Below are positions 16,932 through 26,062 of a stretch of 53,297 bases of DNA, piece after piece. Source of the DNA: Virgibacillus_R byunsanensis (GTDB lineage: Bacteria; Bacillota; Bacilli; Bacillales; Amphibacillaceae); NCBI RefSeq assembly GCF_042675965.1, contig NZ_JBHTKJ010000031.1:1-53297 (forward strand), read 5' to 3'. A program made the position numbers and the translations under genes. The number at the start of each line of letters is the position of its first letter. The first letter of the stretch is position 1. The notes beneath the pieces were generated by a model. It ran no database searches, was not told the origin of the DNA, and saw only the letters and a program-made list of their open reading frames with translations.

Positions 16932-17486
16932 TTAATTTTTTGGAGATCCGGGTGGATAATAAAAGGGCGGCACCTTTAACCATCCGCGTTTTCGCATTAG
17001 CGTTTTTAATGTTGTTCCTAACACAACCCATTCCGAATAAAAGTTCAACCAAACCATCCCAATATCATTTCGAATCGAATCCCCTTGTCCTTTTGCACAT
17101 GCTTGCATGCATACGATTAATTTAAATGCTACTCCATTAGCAATCTCATCATCTGTTAGCTTTACACCGAGCGGAATTTCATTGGGCTCTGATTTAGGTT
17201 TTGCTGAAGTTACATCTGGTAAGGGAATACCCTCTTCTTTCATAATCGTACTTAATTTTTTAATATGTGATTCACACTGCTTGATCACATCATTTAACAT
17301 TTCTTTTACTTCATCATCTGTCGTTGTATTCAAACCTATTTCTTCATATCGTATAAATTCTTCTACCATGGTAATATATTTCCAACAATCCCCTGCTTCA
17401 ATGATATTAAATGGTGATTTAGGTTCATTTGTGTTATCAACTGCAGTTTTAAGCAAATTCCATGCTGCTTCAAATGGATTTGACAC
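16932..17486 (-). CDS. DUF3231 family protein
   Basis: A 184-residue, mostly helical soluble protein. Features typical of DUF3231 units in Bacillales are the N-terminal NPFEAAWNLLK, the central EGIPLPDVTSAKPKSEPNEI and IPLGVKLTDDEIANG stretch, and a C-terminal helical bundle ending MRKRGWLKVPPFYYPPG. Known members often contain two such units; this has one. Its role is unknown, though spore-associated roles have been suggested for the family. The ribosome binding site AAAGGGGTGAAAATG is good. It is a monocistronic gene with its own terminator. Confidence 0.75.
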   Translation of the reverse strand: MSNPFEAAWNLLKTAVDNTNEPKSPFNIIEAGDCWKYITMVEEFIRYEEIGLNTTTDDEVKEMLNDVIKQCESHIKKLSTIMKEEGIPLPDVTSAKPKSEPNEIPLGVKLTDDEIANGVAFKLIVCMQACAKGQGDSIRNDIGMVWLNFYSEWVVLGTTLKTLMRKRGWLKVPPFYYPPGSPKN

Positions 17487-17558
17487 ATTTTCACCCCTTT
17501 AGTGGTATTTTCAATAACTCTTTTAAAAGTATGCACAGTTATCACAAATTAAAAACGA

Positions 17559-17648
17559 TTAGAAAACTTGGCTTATCGCCAAGCCTTAATGGCGGAAGCC
17601 TTAGTTACACTTATGTAGATAAGAAAATTTTATACTTTCTTATTTGCC
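17559..17648 (+). repeat. Two-hairpin interspersed repeat, copy 4
   Basis: TTAGAAAACTTGGCTTATCG, GCCAAGCCTTAATGGCGGAA and the AGATAAGAAAATT…CTTTCTTATTTGCC hairpin are all present. It differs from copy 5 (27.1 kb) at only a few bases. It lies just past the terminator of the ABC operon that ends at 17701. Confidence 0.85.
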
Positions 17649-17649
17649 A

Positions 17650-17680
17650 AAAAAACAGGAACATAATTATGTCCCTGTTT
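17650..17680 (-). terminator. Terminator of the TrpXYZ-type ABC operon
   Basis: AAACAGGGACATaattATGTTCCTGTTTTTTT read on the minus strand gives a 12-bp stem with a T-tract, 20 bases beyond the ATPase stop codon. Confidence 0.8.
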
Positions 17681-17700
17681 CATGCTAGATTATGATTTAA

Positions 17701-18495
17701 TTATCCTAATACTGCCCGATCACTATCAAATTGTTTTCCGCGTATTCGTTGGAATTCCTTTAACAGAGATTCCATCGTTAATTGTTGTTTTTCTTTGCCT
17801 TTGATATCGAAAATAATTTCACCTTTATCCATCATAAATAACCGGTCACCTAGATCCAATGCTTGATTCATATTATGTGTTACCATTAAGGTCGTTAATT
17901 CGAACCTCTTTACAACGTCTGCGGTGATCTCAGTAATTAACTCTGCCCGGGCAGGGTCTAATGCAGCCGTATGTTCATCAAGTAATAAGATTTTCGGTTC
18001 TGTAAAAGTAGCCATCAATAACGAAAGCGCCTGTCGCTCCCCTCCAGAGAGTAAACCGACTTTTGCAGTTAAACGGTCTTCGAGACCTAAATTCAACGTT
18101 TCCAAATATCCCTTGAACAATTCTTTTCGATTTTTTGTCACACCTGGTTTAAGCTTTCGTTTCTTATCACGTGCATATGCAATTGCTAAGTTTTCTTCAA
18201 TTGTCATAGATGGTGCTGTTCCTGCCATTGGGTCTTGAAATACACGTCCAATGAATGAGGAACGTTTGTATTCTGGTAAATGAACGACTTGTTTACCATC
18301 AATTAACACATCACCCACATCTGGTGTTAGATTACCAGAAATAACATTCATTAAGCTTGATTTACCAGCCCCATTACTTCCAATGACCGTGACAAATTCA
18401 CCTTTTTGGAGTTCCAAATCAATTGATTGTAATGCATTTTTTTCATCTGGTGTGTCTTCGTTAAATGTTAACGAAATATCACTTAGTTTTAGCAT
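17701..18495 (-). CDS. ABC transporter ATP-binding protein (TrpZ-like)
   Basis: Cytoplasmic ATPase that powers the importer encoded by this operon. Of 264 residues, Walker A is GSNGAGKSS, the signature is LLSGGERQALSLLMA, Walker B is KILLLDEHTAALDP, and the switch histidine is in MVTHNMNQALDLG. It begins three bases after the permease stop codon, so expression is coupled. The protein closely follows the layout of ATPases paired with ABC_sub_bind-type binding proteins, such as streptococcal TrpZ. The C-terminal 30 residues are a family-specific tail. Confidence 0.9.
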   Translation of the reverse strand: MLKLSDISLTFNEDTPDEKNALQSIDLELQKGEFVTVIGSNGAGKSSLMNVISGNLTPDVGDVLIDGKQVVHLPEYKRSSFIGRVFQDPMAGTAPSMTIEENLAIAYARDKKRKLKPGVTKNRKELFKGYLETLNLGLEDRLTAKVGLLSGGERQALSLLMATFTEPKILLLDEHTAALDPARAELITEITADVVKRFELTTLMVTHNMNQALDLGDRLFMMDKGEIIFDIKGKEKQQLTMESLLKEFQRIRGKQFDSDRAVLG

Positions 18496-18498
18496 TGG

Positions 18499-19479
18499 CT
18501 AAACCTCACCTACCTTATTAATCGCAGCCCGTTTTTGGAGACGCCGTTTTCTTTCTTTTCGCGCCTGCAGAACTCTAGGTGCAACTAAAGCTGCAATTAC
18601 GAGAATGGCCGTTATAAACTTCATGTCACCCGATTCGAGAAAATCAACTCGAAGTGATAAAGCAACGACAATTCGATAGACAATAGCTCCGCCAATAACA
18701 GCTAACGTTGCAATGGCAATGGTTCTTTTTCCGAACAGTGCTTCACCTATAATCACAGAGGCAAGCCCAATTACAATCATTCCAATCCCCATATTGACGT
18801 TTGCAAATCCACCATGCTGTGCTATTAGCGCTCCTGAAAGCGCTACAAGACCGTTTGATATACCAATTCCTACGATAATTAAGAAGTCCGTATTACCTGA
18901 AAGGCTTCGAATCATCCTTTGATTATCACCCGTCGCCCGTAACGCAAGGCCAACTTCTGTTTTCATAAAATAATCTGTCAGGAACTTAATAGCAAGGGTA
19001 ACGATAAACATTAATATAACGATTACCCAAGTTGTTGGAAGCCGGTCTGCTCCAAAAGTTATTAAAATACTATTAAGAAAAGAATCAATACCAGTTGATG
19101 CCCATATGGATTCCAATTGTTTGAAAAGCGTTATTTCATTTAGCATGGAAACTGTAGGCTGACCCATAATACGTAAATTTATAGAATATAAGGCAATCAT
19201 CATAAGTATTCCTGATAGCAAAGCATTAATTCTTCCTTTTGTATGAAGTACTCCGGTAATACAACCTGCCATAAAACCAATAATTGCTCCTAAAAGTGTT
19301 GCCATAACAGGGGGTACTCCATTTACAATCGAAATTGCCGCTACACCGGCTCCTGTAACGAAGCTCCCGTCCACTGTTAAGTCAGGAAAATCCAAAACGC
19401 GGAAGGATAAATATACTCCTAAAGCCATGATTGCATAAATTATACCTGATTCAACTGCACCAAATAATGATAAAAGCAT
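18499..19479 (-). CDS. ABC transporter permease (TrpY-like)
   Basis: Membrane subunit of about 326 residues with eight to nine hydrophobic segments and the conserved loop EVGLALRATGDNQRMIRSL, which docks the ATPase. The N-terminus (SGIIYAIMALGVYLSFRVLDF) is characteristic of permeases related to LivH that partner ABC_sub_bind proteins. The start is the ATG five bases after AAGGAGG; the open frame extends seven codons upstream through that ribosome binding site. The C-terminus is very basic (ARKERKRRLQKRA), as expected for a cytoplasmic tail. Confidence 0.88.
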   Translation of the reverse strand: MLLSLFGAVESGIIYAIMALGVYLSFRVLDFPDLTVDGSFVTGAGVAAISIVNGVPPVMATLLGAIIGFMAGCITGVLHTKGRINALLSGILMMIALYSINLRIMGQPTVSMLNEITLFKQLESIWASTGIDSFLNSILITFGADRLPTTWVIVILMFIVTLAIKFLTDYFMKTEVGLALRATGDNQRMIRSLSGNTDFLIIVGIGISNGLVALSGALIAQHGGFANVNMGIGMIVIGLASVIIGEALFGKRTIAIATLAVIGGAIVYRIVVALSLRVDFLESGDMKFITAILVIAALVAPRVLQARKERKRRLQKRAAINKVGEV

Positions 19480-19572
19480 GATGTCCTCCTTCCCGCACAT
19501 AGCTGAATAAGTCTTAGAATAGTAAAGCAGGCATTAGCCTGCTTTAAACTACCCGTTTATTTGATTCGTTTA

Positions 19573-20559
19573 TTATTCTGCTGGGTCTACAAACTGAGCA
19601 TCTTCATCCCATTCATCTTGCCATTCAATACTTTGTGCTTCTGCTGCTTCTTTATTGATAAATAATTGTATCTCTGGAGGATACTCAGCAGGAATATCAC
19701 TAACCTCTTTTTCACCTGTTAAAATATCTACTGCCATTTCTCCTGTACGATAACCTATCGTATAGTAATCAATTCCAAATGTTGCAAACCCACCTTTTGC
19801 TACTGAGTCTGGTTCTCCTGTAATAAGTGGAATATCATGATCGTTTGCAACACCAATGACACTGTCTAGTGCTTCGACTACTGTGTTATCTGTTACGATA
19901 AAAAATACGTCTATATCACTGACTAATGTTGTCGCAGCTTGGTGTACTTCCGATGAATTAGCCACCATACTCTCTTCTAGACTCAAACTAGTTCCCTCAA
20001 CAGCTGCTTGTACTGCTTCAATTTGTGTCACAGAGTTCGGTTCCCCAGCATTATATAGTAAACCTACAGTTGCACCTTCAAAATACGTATCTATAAATCC
20101 AACTGTTTCTTTAATTGCATCCGGATGAAGATCAACTACCCCTGTAACGTTTCCATCGGATTCATCCATCGAACTCACTAATCCGGCATCTACAGCATCT
20201 GTTACAGAAGTAAATAAAATCGGAATATCCTCTGTTGCTTTGTAGGCACCTTGTGCACTTGGTGTTGAGTTAGCAAAAATTAAATCTACACCGTCAGCCA
20301 CAAAACCATCAGAAATCGGTTTTACATTATTCGGATCGTTTTGAGCACTTTGAAAATCATAATCTACATCTAAGCCAGCTTCATCCAATGCCGCTTGAAA
20401 TCCTTCATAAGCTCTATCCAAAGAAGGATGCTCTACGATTTGTGTTGCCCCTACCTGATAGGTTGCACTATCAGACCCTGAAGTTTCATCCTCACCACAA
20501 GCTACTAATACAAGTATACTTATTACTATTATTGCAATTACATATGACCATCTTCTCAT
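19573..20559 (-). CDS. ABC transporter substrate-binding lipoprotein (ABC_sub_bind/TrpX-like)
   Basis: Extracellular binding protein of the PF04392 (ABC_sub_bind) type, 328 residues. The lipoprotein signal peptide ends at lipobox LVAC, followed by an acidic linker. Typical segments are QIVEHPSLDRAYEGFQ, FANSTPSAQGAYKAT, NVTGVVDLHPD and GFATFGIDYYTIGYRTGEMA. Streptococcal relatives carry tryptophan; other relatives carry different aromatic or nucleoside-like ligands, so the substrate is open. No T-box or trp leader is visible upstream. The ribosome binding site is GAGGGGG. It is the first gene of a three-gene operon. Confidence 0.87.
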   Translation of the reverse strand: MRRWSYVIAIIVISILVLVACGEDETSGSDSATYQVGATQIVEHPSLDRAYEGFQAALDEAGLDVDYDFQSAQNDPNNVKPISDGFVADGVDLIFANSTPSAQGAYKATEDIPILFTSVTDAVDAGLVSSMDESDGNVTGVVDLHPDAIKETVGFIDTYFEGATVGLLYNAGEPNSVTQIEAVQAAVEGTSLSLEESMVANSSEVHQAATTLVSDIDVFFIVTDNTVVEALDSVIGVANDHDIPLITGEPDSVAKGGFATFGIDYYTIGYRTGEMAVDILTGEKEVSDIPAEYPPEIQLFINKEAAEAQSIEWQDEWDEDAQFVDPAE

Positions 20560-20782
20560 TGTGCATTTCCCCCTCGACTTTTTAACCTTCTAAAAATTTA
20601 ACCAATTATATCACATCATGCGAGTTAATCAACCATACAAATCTTTTAAACAAGTATTATGGAGTCTTTTTAATAAGCTAGTAACAGCTCCAATACACTT
20701 ACAGCTTTATTTCATGGCTCAAAATCTGTGAAACTTATAGAATAATTGCTATCAATTGGTAAAATAAAAACATAGGACTACC

Positions 20783-20848
20783 TTGGGGAAAACAAAGGAT
20801 ATTGGCCCGGTGACCTTATCCAAGAAACCTGATCCAAGCCTATGGTTA
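20783..20848 (+). pseudogene. Duplicated 5' fragment of the fdhA-like gene
   Basis: From a TTG, 22 codons read LGKTKDIGPVTLSKKPDPSL and so on, matching the first residues of the intact molybdoenzyme at 22884 (MGKTKHTGPVKLSKKPDPNL). Even the TTG start is shared. The match stops abruptly at a junction with TnpB-like sequence. This is therefore the stump of a second, older copy of the gene, or of a partial duplication, interrupted by an IS200/IS605-type element. Confidence 0.8.
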
Positions 20849-20996
20849 AAAAACCATAATCTTGCAAAAGCAATTAGTGAAGTATCATGGTCACAATTCA
20901 GAACGATGGGAATACAAAGCGAAATAGTACGGAAAAGAAGTCGTTACCGTAGTCAAAAACTTTGCTTGGTTCTTCTAATTGGCATAAACAAAAAAT
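20849..20996 (+). pseudogene. IS605-type TnpB C-terminal fragment
   Basis: NHNLAKAISEVSWSQFRTM is the well-known TnpB/OrfB signature. The homology then continues in another frame (EYKAK, stop, YGKEVVTVVKNFA), showing a one-base shift and a stop. It is fused in frame to the fdhA stump upstream. The CxxC zinc-finger segment that should follow is destroyed. Confidence 0.8.
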
Positions 20997-20999
20997 AAA

Positions 21000-21131
21000 A
21001 GTGTCGCTCGTATTCATGAGAAAATCGCTAATGCTAGAAAAGATATGTCGGACAAAATCTCTACCGTGATTGTCAAAAACTACGACATTATCGGGATTGA
21101 ATTTGTCAGTGAAAAATATCGCCTGTTTTAG
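21000..21131 (+). pseudogene. IS605-type TnpB internal fragment, out of order
   Basis: The frame reads SVARIHEKIANARKDMSDKI and then STVIVKNYDIIGIE before losing homology and stopping. In an intact TnpB this block lies before the NHNLAKAIS block, but here it lies after it. The two fragments are therefore rearranged, or derive from two tandem decayed copies. Confidence 0.78.
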
Positions 21132-21421
21132 ATAAAATTGATACTATATGGAGCTATTAACTATAATCTAATCTCTATTCCTATTTAGATTAATAGAGAC
21201 AATTTTTATAATAAACAAAAAATGGTTGTTATGGATACATTTCCATGGTAATATTTGTTTTAATAATTTGTCATATAATGTTCACAATTTGTCCGTGAAA
21301 AGCTAATAAAACCAAGTAACAAAACAACATTGGTACCGACATAAATAATTGTTAAATTAGGAACAAACCTTCTTACATATACGGAGGTTTTTCTATAAAT
21401 AATTTATTAAGGAGGAAATGT
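21132..21421. other. Intergenic region upstream of the antiporter gene
   Basis: AT-rich sequence in which I see no gene. It presumably holds the promoter of the antiporter-fdhA-fdhD cluster, but no single convincing -35/-10 pair or operator stands out. Confidence 0.4.
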
Positions 21422-22705
21422 ATGGATAAGGTAAAAAATCGTTGGTTAATAGCTGCATCTGCTGTGGGTGTTCATATTTCAATCGGCTCTGCTTATGCAT
21501 GGAGTGTTTTCACAAATCCTATGGCTAATCAGTTCGGCTGGGAGACTACAGAAATTTCAATGGCTTTTAGTATCGCAATTTTTATGCTAGGTTTTTCGGC
21601 TGCATTTATGGGAAGATTTGTGGAAAAAAATGGGCCAAAAAAATCTAGTATGTTAGCTGCATTGTTTTTCGGTGTAGGTGTTGCTGGTTCCGGGTTGGCA
21701 ACTGCTGTAGGATCGTTATTTTTACTGTACTTATTTTATGGGGTTATTGGTGGTATAGGTTTAGGAATAGGGTATATTTCTCCAGTTTCTACACTTGTAA
21801 AGTGGTTCCCTGATCGTCGTGGGCTTGCTACTGGACTAGCTATTATGGGCTTTGGCTTTGCAGCCCTTATAAGTGGGCCTGCTGCCGCTGGGTTAATTGA
21901 AGCAGTTGGTATTTCTAATACATTCTATATCCTTGGGGCTGTATATTTCACCGTCATGACCCTCGCTGCTCAATACTTGGCTCCACCTCCAAAAGGTTGG
22001 GCACCTGAAGGATTCAAGGAAAACGAACAAAAAGGTGCCATAAAAATTAAAGCAGATCTTTCCCAACTTACTGCTAATGAAGCAATTAAAACTCGTCGTT
22101 TTTGGATGTTATGGACGATGCTATTCCTTAATGTAACTTGTGGAATTGCAGTTATTTCAGTGGCATCACCTATGGCACAAGACATAGCAGGTATGACACC
22201 TATTGCAGCTGCAACGATGGTTGGATTGATGGGTCTATTCAACGGTGGTGGAAGAATAGGATGGGCATCGTTGTCTGACTATATTGGACGCCCGAATGTA
22301 TATACCGCTTTCTTTATCATCCAAATTGCAGCATTCTTCCTGTTACCGTTCGCTGCTAGTGTTATATTGTTCCAGATCTTAGTTTTTGCGATATTAACAT
22401 GTTACGGTGGAGGTTTTGCATCCGTTCCAGCATATATTGGTGACTTATTTGGAACCAAACAGCTTGGAGCAATTCACGGCTATATTCTAACTGCGTGGGC
22501 ATTGGCGGGTGTTGCTGGCCCAATTCTATTATCGTTAATTTATGATACAACGAATAGCTATAATATAACGATGATGATCTTTGGTATTTTATTTATCGTC
22601 TCATTAGTGCTATCTCTATGGATCCGTGTAGATATTAATCGATTAAAAAATGAGCAAACTACATCGAAACAAAAATTTGCGGGTGTAACTAGTGAAGCGC
22701 GATAA
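21422..22705 (+). CDS. OFA-family MFS antiporter (oxalate/formate antiporter-like)
   Basis: Twelve-helix major facilitator of 427 residues. The N-terminal block RWLIAASAVGVHISIGSAYA followed by WSVFTNPMANQFGW is characteristic of the OxlT group. The first inter-helix loop carries GRFVEKNGPKKS, and the second half carries GRIGWASLSDYIGRPN. The strong site TAAGGAGGAAATGT precedes ATG. A molybdoenzyme related to formate dehydrogenases and its sulfurtransferase FdhD follow, which supports transport of formate, oxalate or another small carboxylate. The arginine/lysine selectivity residues of OxlT were not verified, so the substrate remains open. Confidence 0.85.
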   Translation: MDKVKNRWLIAASAVGVHISIGSAYAWSVFTNPMANQFGWETTEISMAFSIAIFMLGFSAAFMGRFVEKNGPKKSSMLAALFFGVGVAGSGLATAVGSLFLLYLFYGVIGGIGLGIGYISPVSTLVKWFPDRRGLATGLAIMGFGFAALISGPAAAGLIEAVGISNTFYILGAVYFTVMTLAAQYLAPPPKGWAPEGFKENEQKGAIKIKADLSQLTANEAIKTRRFWMLWTMLFLNVTCGIAVISVASPMAQDIAGMTPIAAATMVGLMGLFNGGGRIGWASLSDYIGRPNVYTAFFIIQIAAFFLLPFAASVILFQILVFAILTCYGGGFASVPAYIGDLFGTKQLGAIHGYILTAWALAGVAGPILLSLIYDTTNSYNITMMIFGILFIVSLVLSLWIRVDINRLKNEQTTSKQKFAGVTSEAR

Positions 22706-22779
22706 ATATCAAAAATTTATGAATCTTTATAGAATAAATAATAAGTAATTGATAGAATGAAAGTATACGAAAGACAAAT

Positions 22780-22828
22780 CGCCGTAGCGGGGTTTTTATA
22801 CAAATTAAAAAAGATCTACGTTACGGCG
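22780..22828 (+). promoter_or_regulatory. Structured leader upstream of fdhA-like gene
   Basis: CGCCGTAGCG and CGTTACGGCG form a ten-base-pair stem (one G-U) about 55 bases upstream of the TTG start. The loop itself contains a TTTTTA/TAAAAA helix. There is no T-tract after the stem, so it is not a terminator. It does not match the molybdenum-cofactor riboswitch consensus I know. It may be a processing or translation-control element. Confidence 0.4.
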
Positions 22829-22883
22829 TCTGTCAGCGATATGTATCTGTCACATGGCGAAAGTCTAATCAGGAGGGATAACA

Positions 22884-25235
22884 TTGGGGAAAACGAAACA
22901 TACAGGTCCAGTCAAGTTATCAAAAAAGCCTGACCCTAATCTATGGTCAAGTAAAGTTCCATTTGGTTTAGGAAAAATAAAACCACATCACATCCGTGAT
23001 ACGATGAAAGTTGTTTGGGAAAATCGTGACAACCTTCCGTATGCCACACGCATTTTGACAAAAGGTGTTTGCGATGGTTGCGCACTTGGGGTACAAGGAT
23101 TAAAAGACCAGACGTTAACAGGTCCACATGTATGCACGACCAGATTGAATGTACTCCGGTTGAATACAATGTCAGCCATAAAAGAAGATGTTCTACATGC
23201 AGACATTGATGAATTACGAAAAATGAGTAGTACTGAGCTTCGTAAATTAGGGCGGATTCCGTATCCACTTATTCGAAGACCAGGTGAAAATAATTTCAGC
23301 CGTCTCACATGGGACGAAGCATTGGACGTAATTGCAGAAAAGATGAAAGCGCTTAATCCAAAACAGTATGCCTTTTACTCAACTTCTCGTGGAATTACCA
23401 ATGAATCCTATTATACAGTTGGAAAAGTGGCTCGTTATCTCGGGACAAATAATGTTGATAATGCCTCACGTATTTGCCACTCTCCTTCGAAAACTGGATT
23501 AAGCCGCTCACTAGGTATTGGTGCATCCAGCTGTAATTATAAAGATTGGATTGGAACGGACGTTCTTGTGTTTTGGGGCTCAGTGGCAGCTAATAATCAG
23601 CCCGTTTCAACAAAGTATATGTATGCAGCTAAACGGAAGGGAACAAAAATAATCATCATCAATCCTTATCATGAACCCTCAATGGATAATTACTGGATTC
23701 CATCTATCCCTGAATCTGCATTATTTGGAACACAAATTGCTGATGATGTTTATCAAGTAAATATCGGCGGAGACATTGCCTTTATGCACGGCATCATGAA
23801 GCACTGGTTTGACATGGAAGAAAAAGAACCAGGTTCGGCAATTGATCATCAATTTGTCGCTGAGCACGTAAATGGTTTTGAAGAACTAAAAGCAAAAGCT
23901 ACTTCTTATAATTGGGAACAACTTGTAAGCTCTTCAGGGATATCTAAAGAGCAAACAATAGCACTAGCAGAACTACTTGCTAAATCTAAATCAGCAGTAT
24001 TTGTGTGGTCAATGGGCTTAACACAGCACCGCTTTGGTACAGATAACGTTTCACAAGTTGCCAATCTGGCTATGTTACGTGGCTTCCTTGGCCGGGAGAA
24101 TTGTGGTGTAATGCCAATCCGTGGCCATTCGGGCGTACAGGGTTCCGGGGAAATGGGTGCTGATCCATTCGTTTTACCTGGTGGACCTATGAATGAAAAC
24201 GGCCGAAAACGAGTTGGAGAGGTGTGGGGCTTTGATATACCAGACTGGCAAGGTGATATTGTTGGTGTTTCGCTTGAAAATACACTTCTACCAGAGGATC
24301 ATGAGAGAAAATTAAAGCTTTATTACATGTCAGGCGGGAATTTTTTAGAGACAATGCCTAATCCTGATTTTGTAAGACAGTGCCTTGAAAATATGGATAT
24401 TCGTGTCCATCAGGATATTATTTTCAATACGTCTACCTTTGTTGATGCAAAAGAGGCGGTCATTGTGTTACCTGCTATGACGAGGTATGAACAACCAGGT
24501 GGCGGTACATCTACCTCTACAGAGAGGATGGTATATTTTTCACCAGAAATTAAGGGGCCACGCATTGAAGAAGCCCGATCAGAATGGGAAATTTACGTTG
24601 ACCTTGCAAAACGAGTAAAGCCTGAAGAAAGTCATTTAATTGATTTTAAGGACGCGGATGCAATTCGTGATGAAATTGCAGTGGCAGCTCCAAACTATAA
24701 TGGAATTCAGCATTTGAACGAAGATAATACGGTTTTCCAATGGGGTGGTGCTTGGTTGTGTGAAGATGGCATTTGTCCAACACCTGATGGTAAAGGAAGC
24801 CTCGTAACGGTTGAATTACCAGAGCTTCGTAAACCTGAGGGACACTTCTACGTAACGACTAGAAGAGGTAAACAGTTTAATTCCATGATCTATGGTGAGA
24901 AAGACCCTTTTAATGATGCAGACCGTTTTGACGTTCTGATGAATAAGATAGATGGAAAAGAACATCAAATTAATGAAGGCGATGCCATCGTTGTTTACAA
25001 TCATCATGGAACATTCAATGGTCGTGCAAAATTTGTATCTGTAAAATCCGGGAATATTGAATTACACTGGCCAGAGGGAAATGAGTTAATTCCAAAAGGT
25101 GTATATGAAGAGCATGCTGGAATTCCGGAGTACAACACTGCTGTAATTGTAGAAAAAGCAGAAACATACTATGCACACAAGGATACGAAATACGTTGAGA
25201 AGCGCGTAGAAGAACTGGAAACGGAAATGAGTTAG
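22884..25235 (+). CDS. FdhF/YdeP-family molybdopterin oxidoreductase
   Basis: A 783-residue molybdenum enzyme of the formate dehydrogenase H/YdeP type, cytoplasmic with no Tat signal. Near the N-terminus it has only a CDGC pair (C63, C66) where full enzymes carry a four-cysteine [4Fe-4S] motif. The Mo-bis-MGD domains follow (DVLVFWGSVAANNQPVSTKY; NCGVMPIRGHSGVQGSGEMG; the C-terminal MopB segment TTRRGKQFNSM). Formate dehydrogenase activity is not assured, since YdeP relatives have been linked to acid resistance. The start is TTG, seven bases after AGGAGGG. fdhD follows after 16 bases, which supports the need for sulfuration of the cofactor. Confidence 0.85.
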   Translation: MGKTKHTGPVKLSKKPDPNLWSSKVPFGLGKIKPHHIRDTMKVVWENRDNLPYATRILTKGVCDGCALGVQGLKDQTLTGPHVCTTRLNVLRLNTMSAIKEDVLHADIDELRKMSSTELRKLGRIPYPLIRRPGENNFSRLTWDEALDVIAEKMKALNPKQYAFYSTSRGITNESYYTVGKVARYLGTNNVDNASRICHSPSKTGLSRSLGIGASSCNYKDWIGTDVLVFWGSVAANNQPVSTKYMYAAKRKGTKIIIINPYHEPSMDNYWIPSIPESALFGTQIADDVYQVNIGGDIAFMHGIMKHWFDMEEKEPGSAIDHQFVAEHVNGFEELKAKATSYNWEQLVSSSGISKEQTIALAELLAKSKSAVFVWSMGLTQHRFGTDNVSQVANLAMLRGFLGRENCGVMPIRGHSGVQGSGEMGADPFVLPGGPMNENGRKRVGEVWGFDIPDWQGDIVGVSLENTLLPEDHERKLKLYYMSGGNFLETMPNPDFVRQCLENMDIRVHQDIIFNTSTFVDAKEAVIVLPAMTRYEQPGGGTSTSTERMVYFSPEIKGPRIEEARSEWEIYVDLAKRVKPEESHLIDFKDADAIRDEIAVAAPNYNGIQHLNEDNTVFQWGGAWLCEDGICPTPDGKGSLVTVELPELRKPEGHFYVTTRRGKQFNSMIYGEKDPFNDADRFDVLMNKIDGKEHQINEGDAIVVYNHHGTFNGRAKFVSVKSGNIELHWPEGNELIPKGVYEEHAGIPEYNTAVIVEKAETYYAHKDTKYVEKRVEELETEMS

Positions 25236-25251
25236 AAGGTGTGAAGTTATT

Positions 25252-26055
25252 ATGGAACACGAAATTCAAACCAGCTGGGAAATTATTCGAGTTGATGAGG
25301 GGGCTATCTCTAACGAAGACGAAGAAATTGTAACTGAATTCCCTATCACCATTATGCTAAACGGTGAGGAGTTTGCAACGGTTGTTTGTTCTCCAAATAA
25401 TATAAATGAGCTTATAATTGGCATTCTAGCTTCAGAGGGGATCATCCGCTTTTTTAAAGATATCGATTCCCTAAATGTGGATAAAGAACGCGGTTTTGCT
25501 TATATTGAGATAAGTAAGCCGTTAGGAGATACCCAGCACGATCATTCAAAGCGATTTATTGGGTCGTGCTGTGGCAAAAGTCGTCAATTTTATTTTAAAA
25601 GTGATGTTAGAACAGCCAAAACAATCACAAGCCGTTTAACAGTTACAGTTGAACAATGTTTCGCTTTAATGAAAAATCTCCAAACGCAATCTGAGCATTT
25701 CCAAATGACTGGCGGCGTGCATAATGCAGCACTTTGCACACCAAATGAAATGGTAATTATTCGAACAGATATTGGCAGACACAATGCGCTTGATAAGATT
25801 TACGGTCACATATTACAAAATAAAATACCTTTGTCCGATAAGTTAATCACGTTTAGCGGAAGGATTTCTTCAGAAGTTTTGTTGAAAATATCCAAAATAG
25901 GCGTTGGAATACTTATCTCTAAGTCAGCACCTACTGATCTTGCCCTGCAATTGGCTGAGGATCTAGGGATTACTGTTGTTGGCTTTGTTCGAGGAAACAA
26001 ATTAAATATCTATACACATTCACACAGAATACATGGGGTGAACAATGATATTTAA
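25252..26055 (+). CDS. fdhD: Formate dehydrogenase accessory sulfurtransferase FdhD
   Basis: Transfers sulfur from a cysteine desulfurase to the molybdenum cofactor of formate-dehydrogenase-type enzymes. Of 267 residues, the catalytic cysteine region is GSCCGKS (C106/C107), the glycine-rich block is MTGGVHNAALC, and the family hallmark is DIGRHNALDKIYG, followed by SGRISSEVLLKISKIGV. It is encoded 16 bases after the molybdoenzyme and is probably co-transcribed. The ribosome binding site is GAAGGTGTG. The family name is secure; the client is inferred to be the adjacent enzyme. Confidence 0.92.
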   Translation: MEHEIQTSWEIIRVDEGAISNEDEEIVTEFPITIMLNGEEFATVVCSPNNINELIIGILASEGIIRFFKDIDSLNVDKERGFAYIEISKPLGDTQHDHSKRFIGSCCGKSRQFYFKSDVRTAKTITSRLTVTVEQCFALMKNLQTQSEHFQMTGGVHNAALCTPNEMVIIRTDIGRHNALDKIYGHILQNKIPLSDKLITFSGRISSEVLLKISKIGVGILISKSAPTDLALQLAEDLGITVVGFVRGNKLNIYTHSHRIHGVNNDI

Positions 26056-26062
26056 CAAATAA

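Noticed and set aside
20560..20780. T-box or trp leader upstream of the TrpXYZ-type operon
   Set aside because: No T-box sequence, specifier stem or terminator/antiterminator pair could be found.
22780..22860. Molybdenum-cofactor riboswitch
   Set aside because: The conserved loops of that class are absent, although the position would be suitable.
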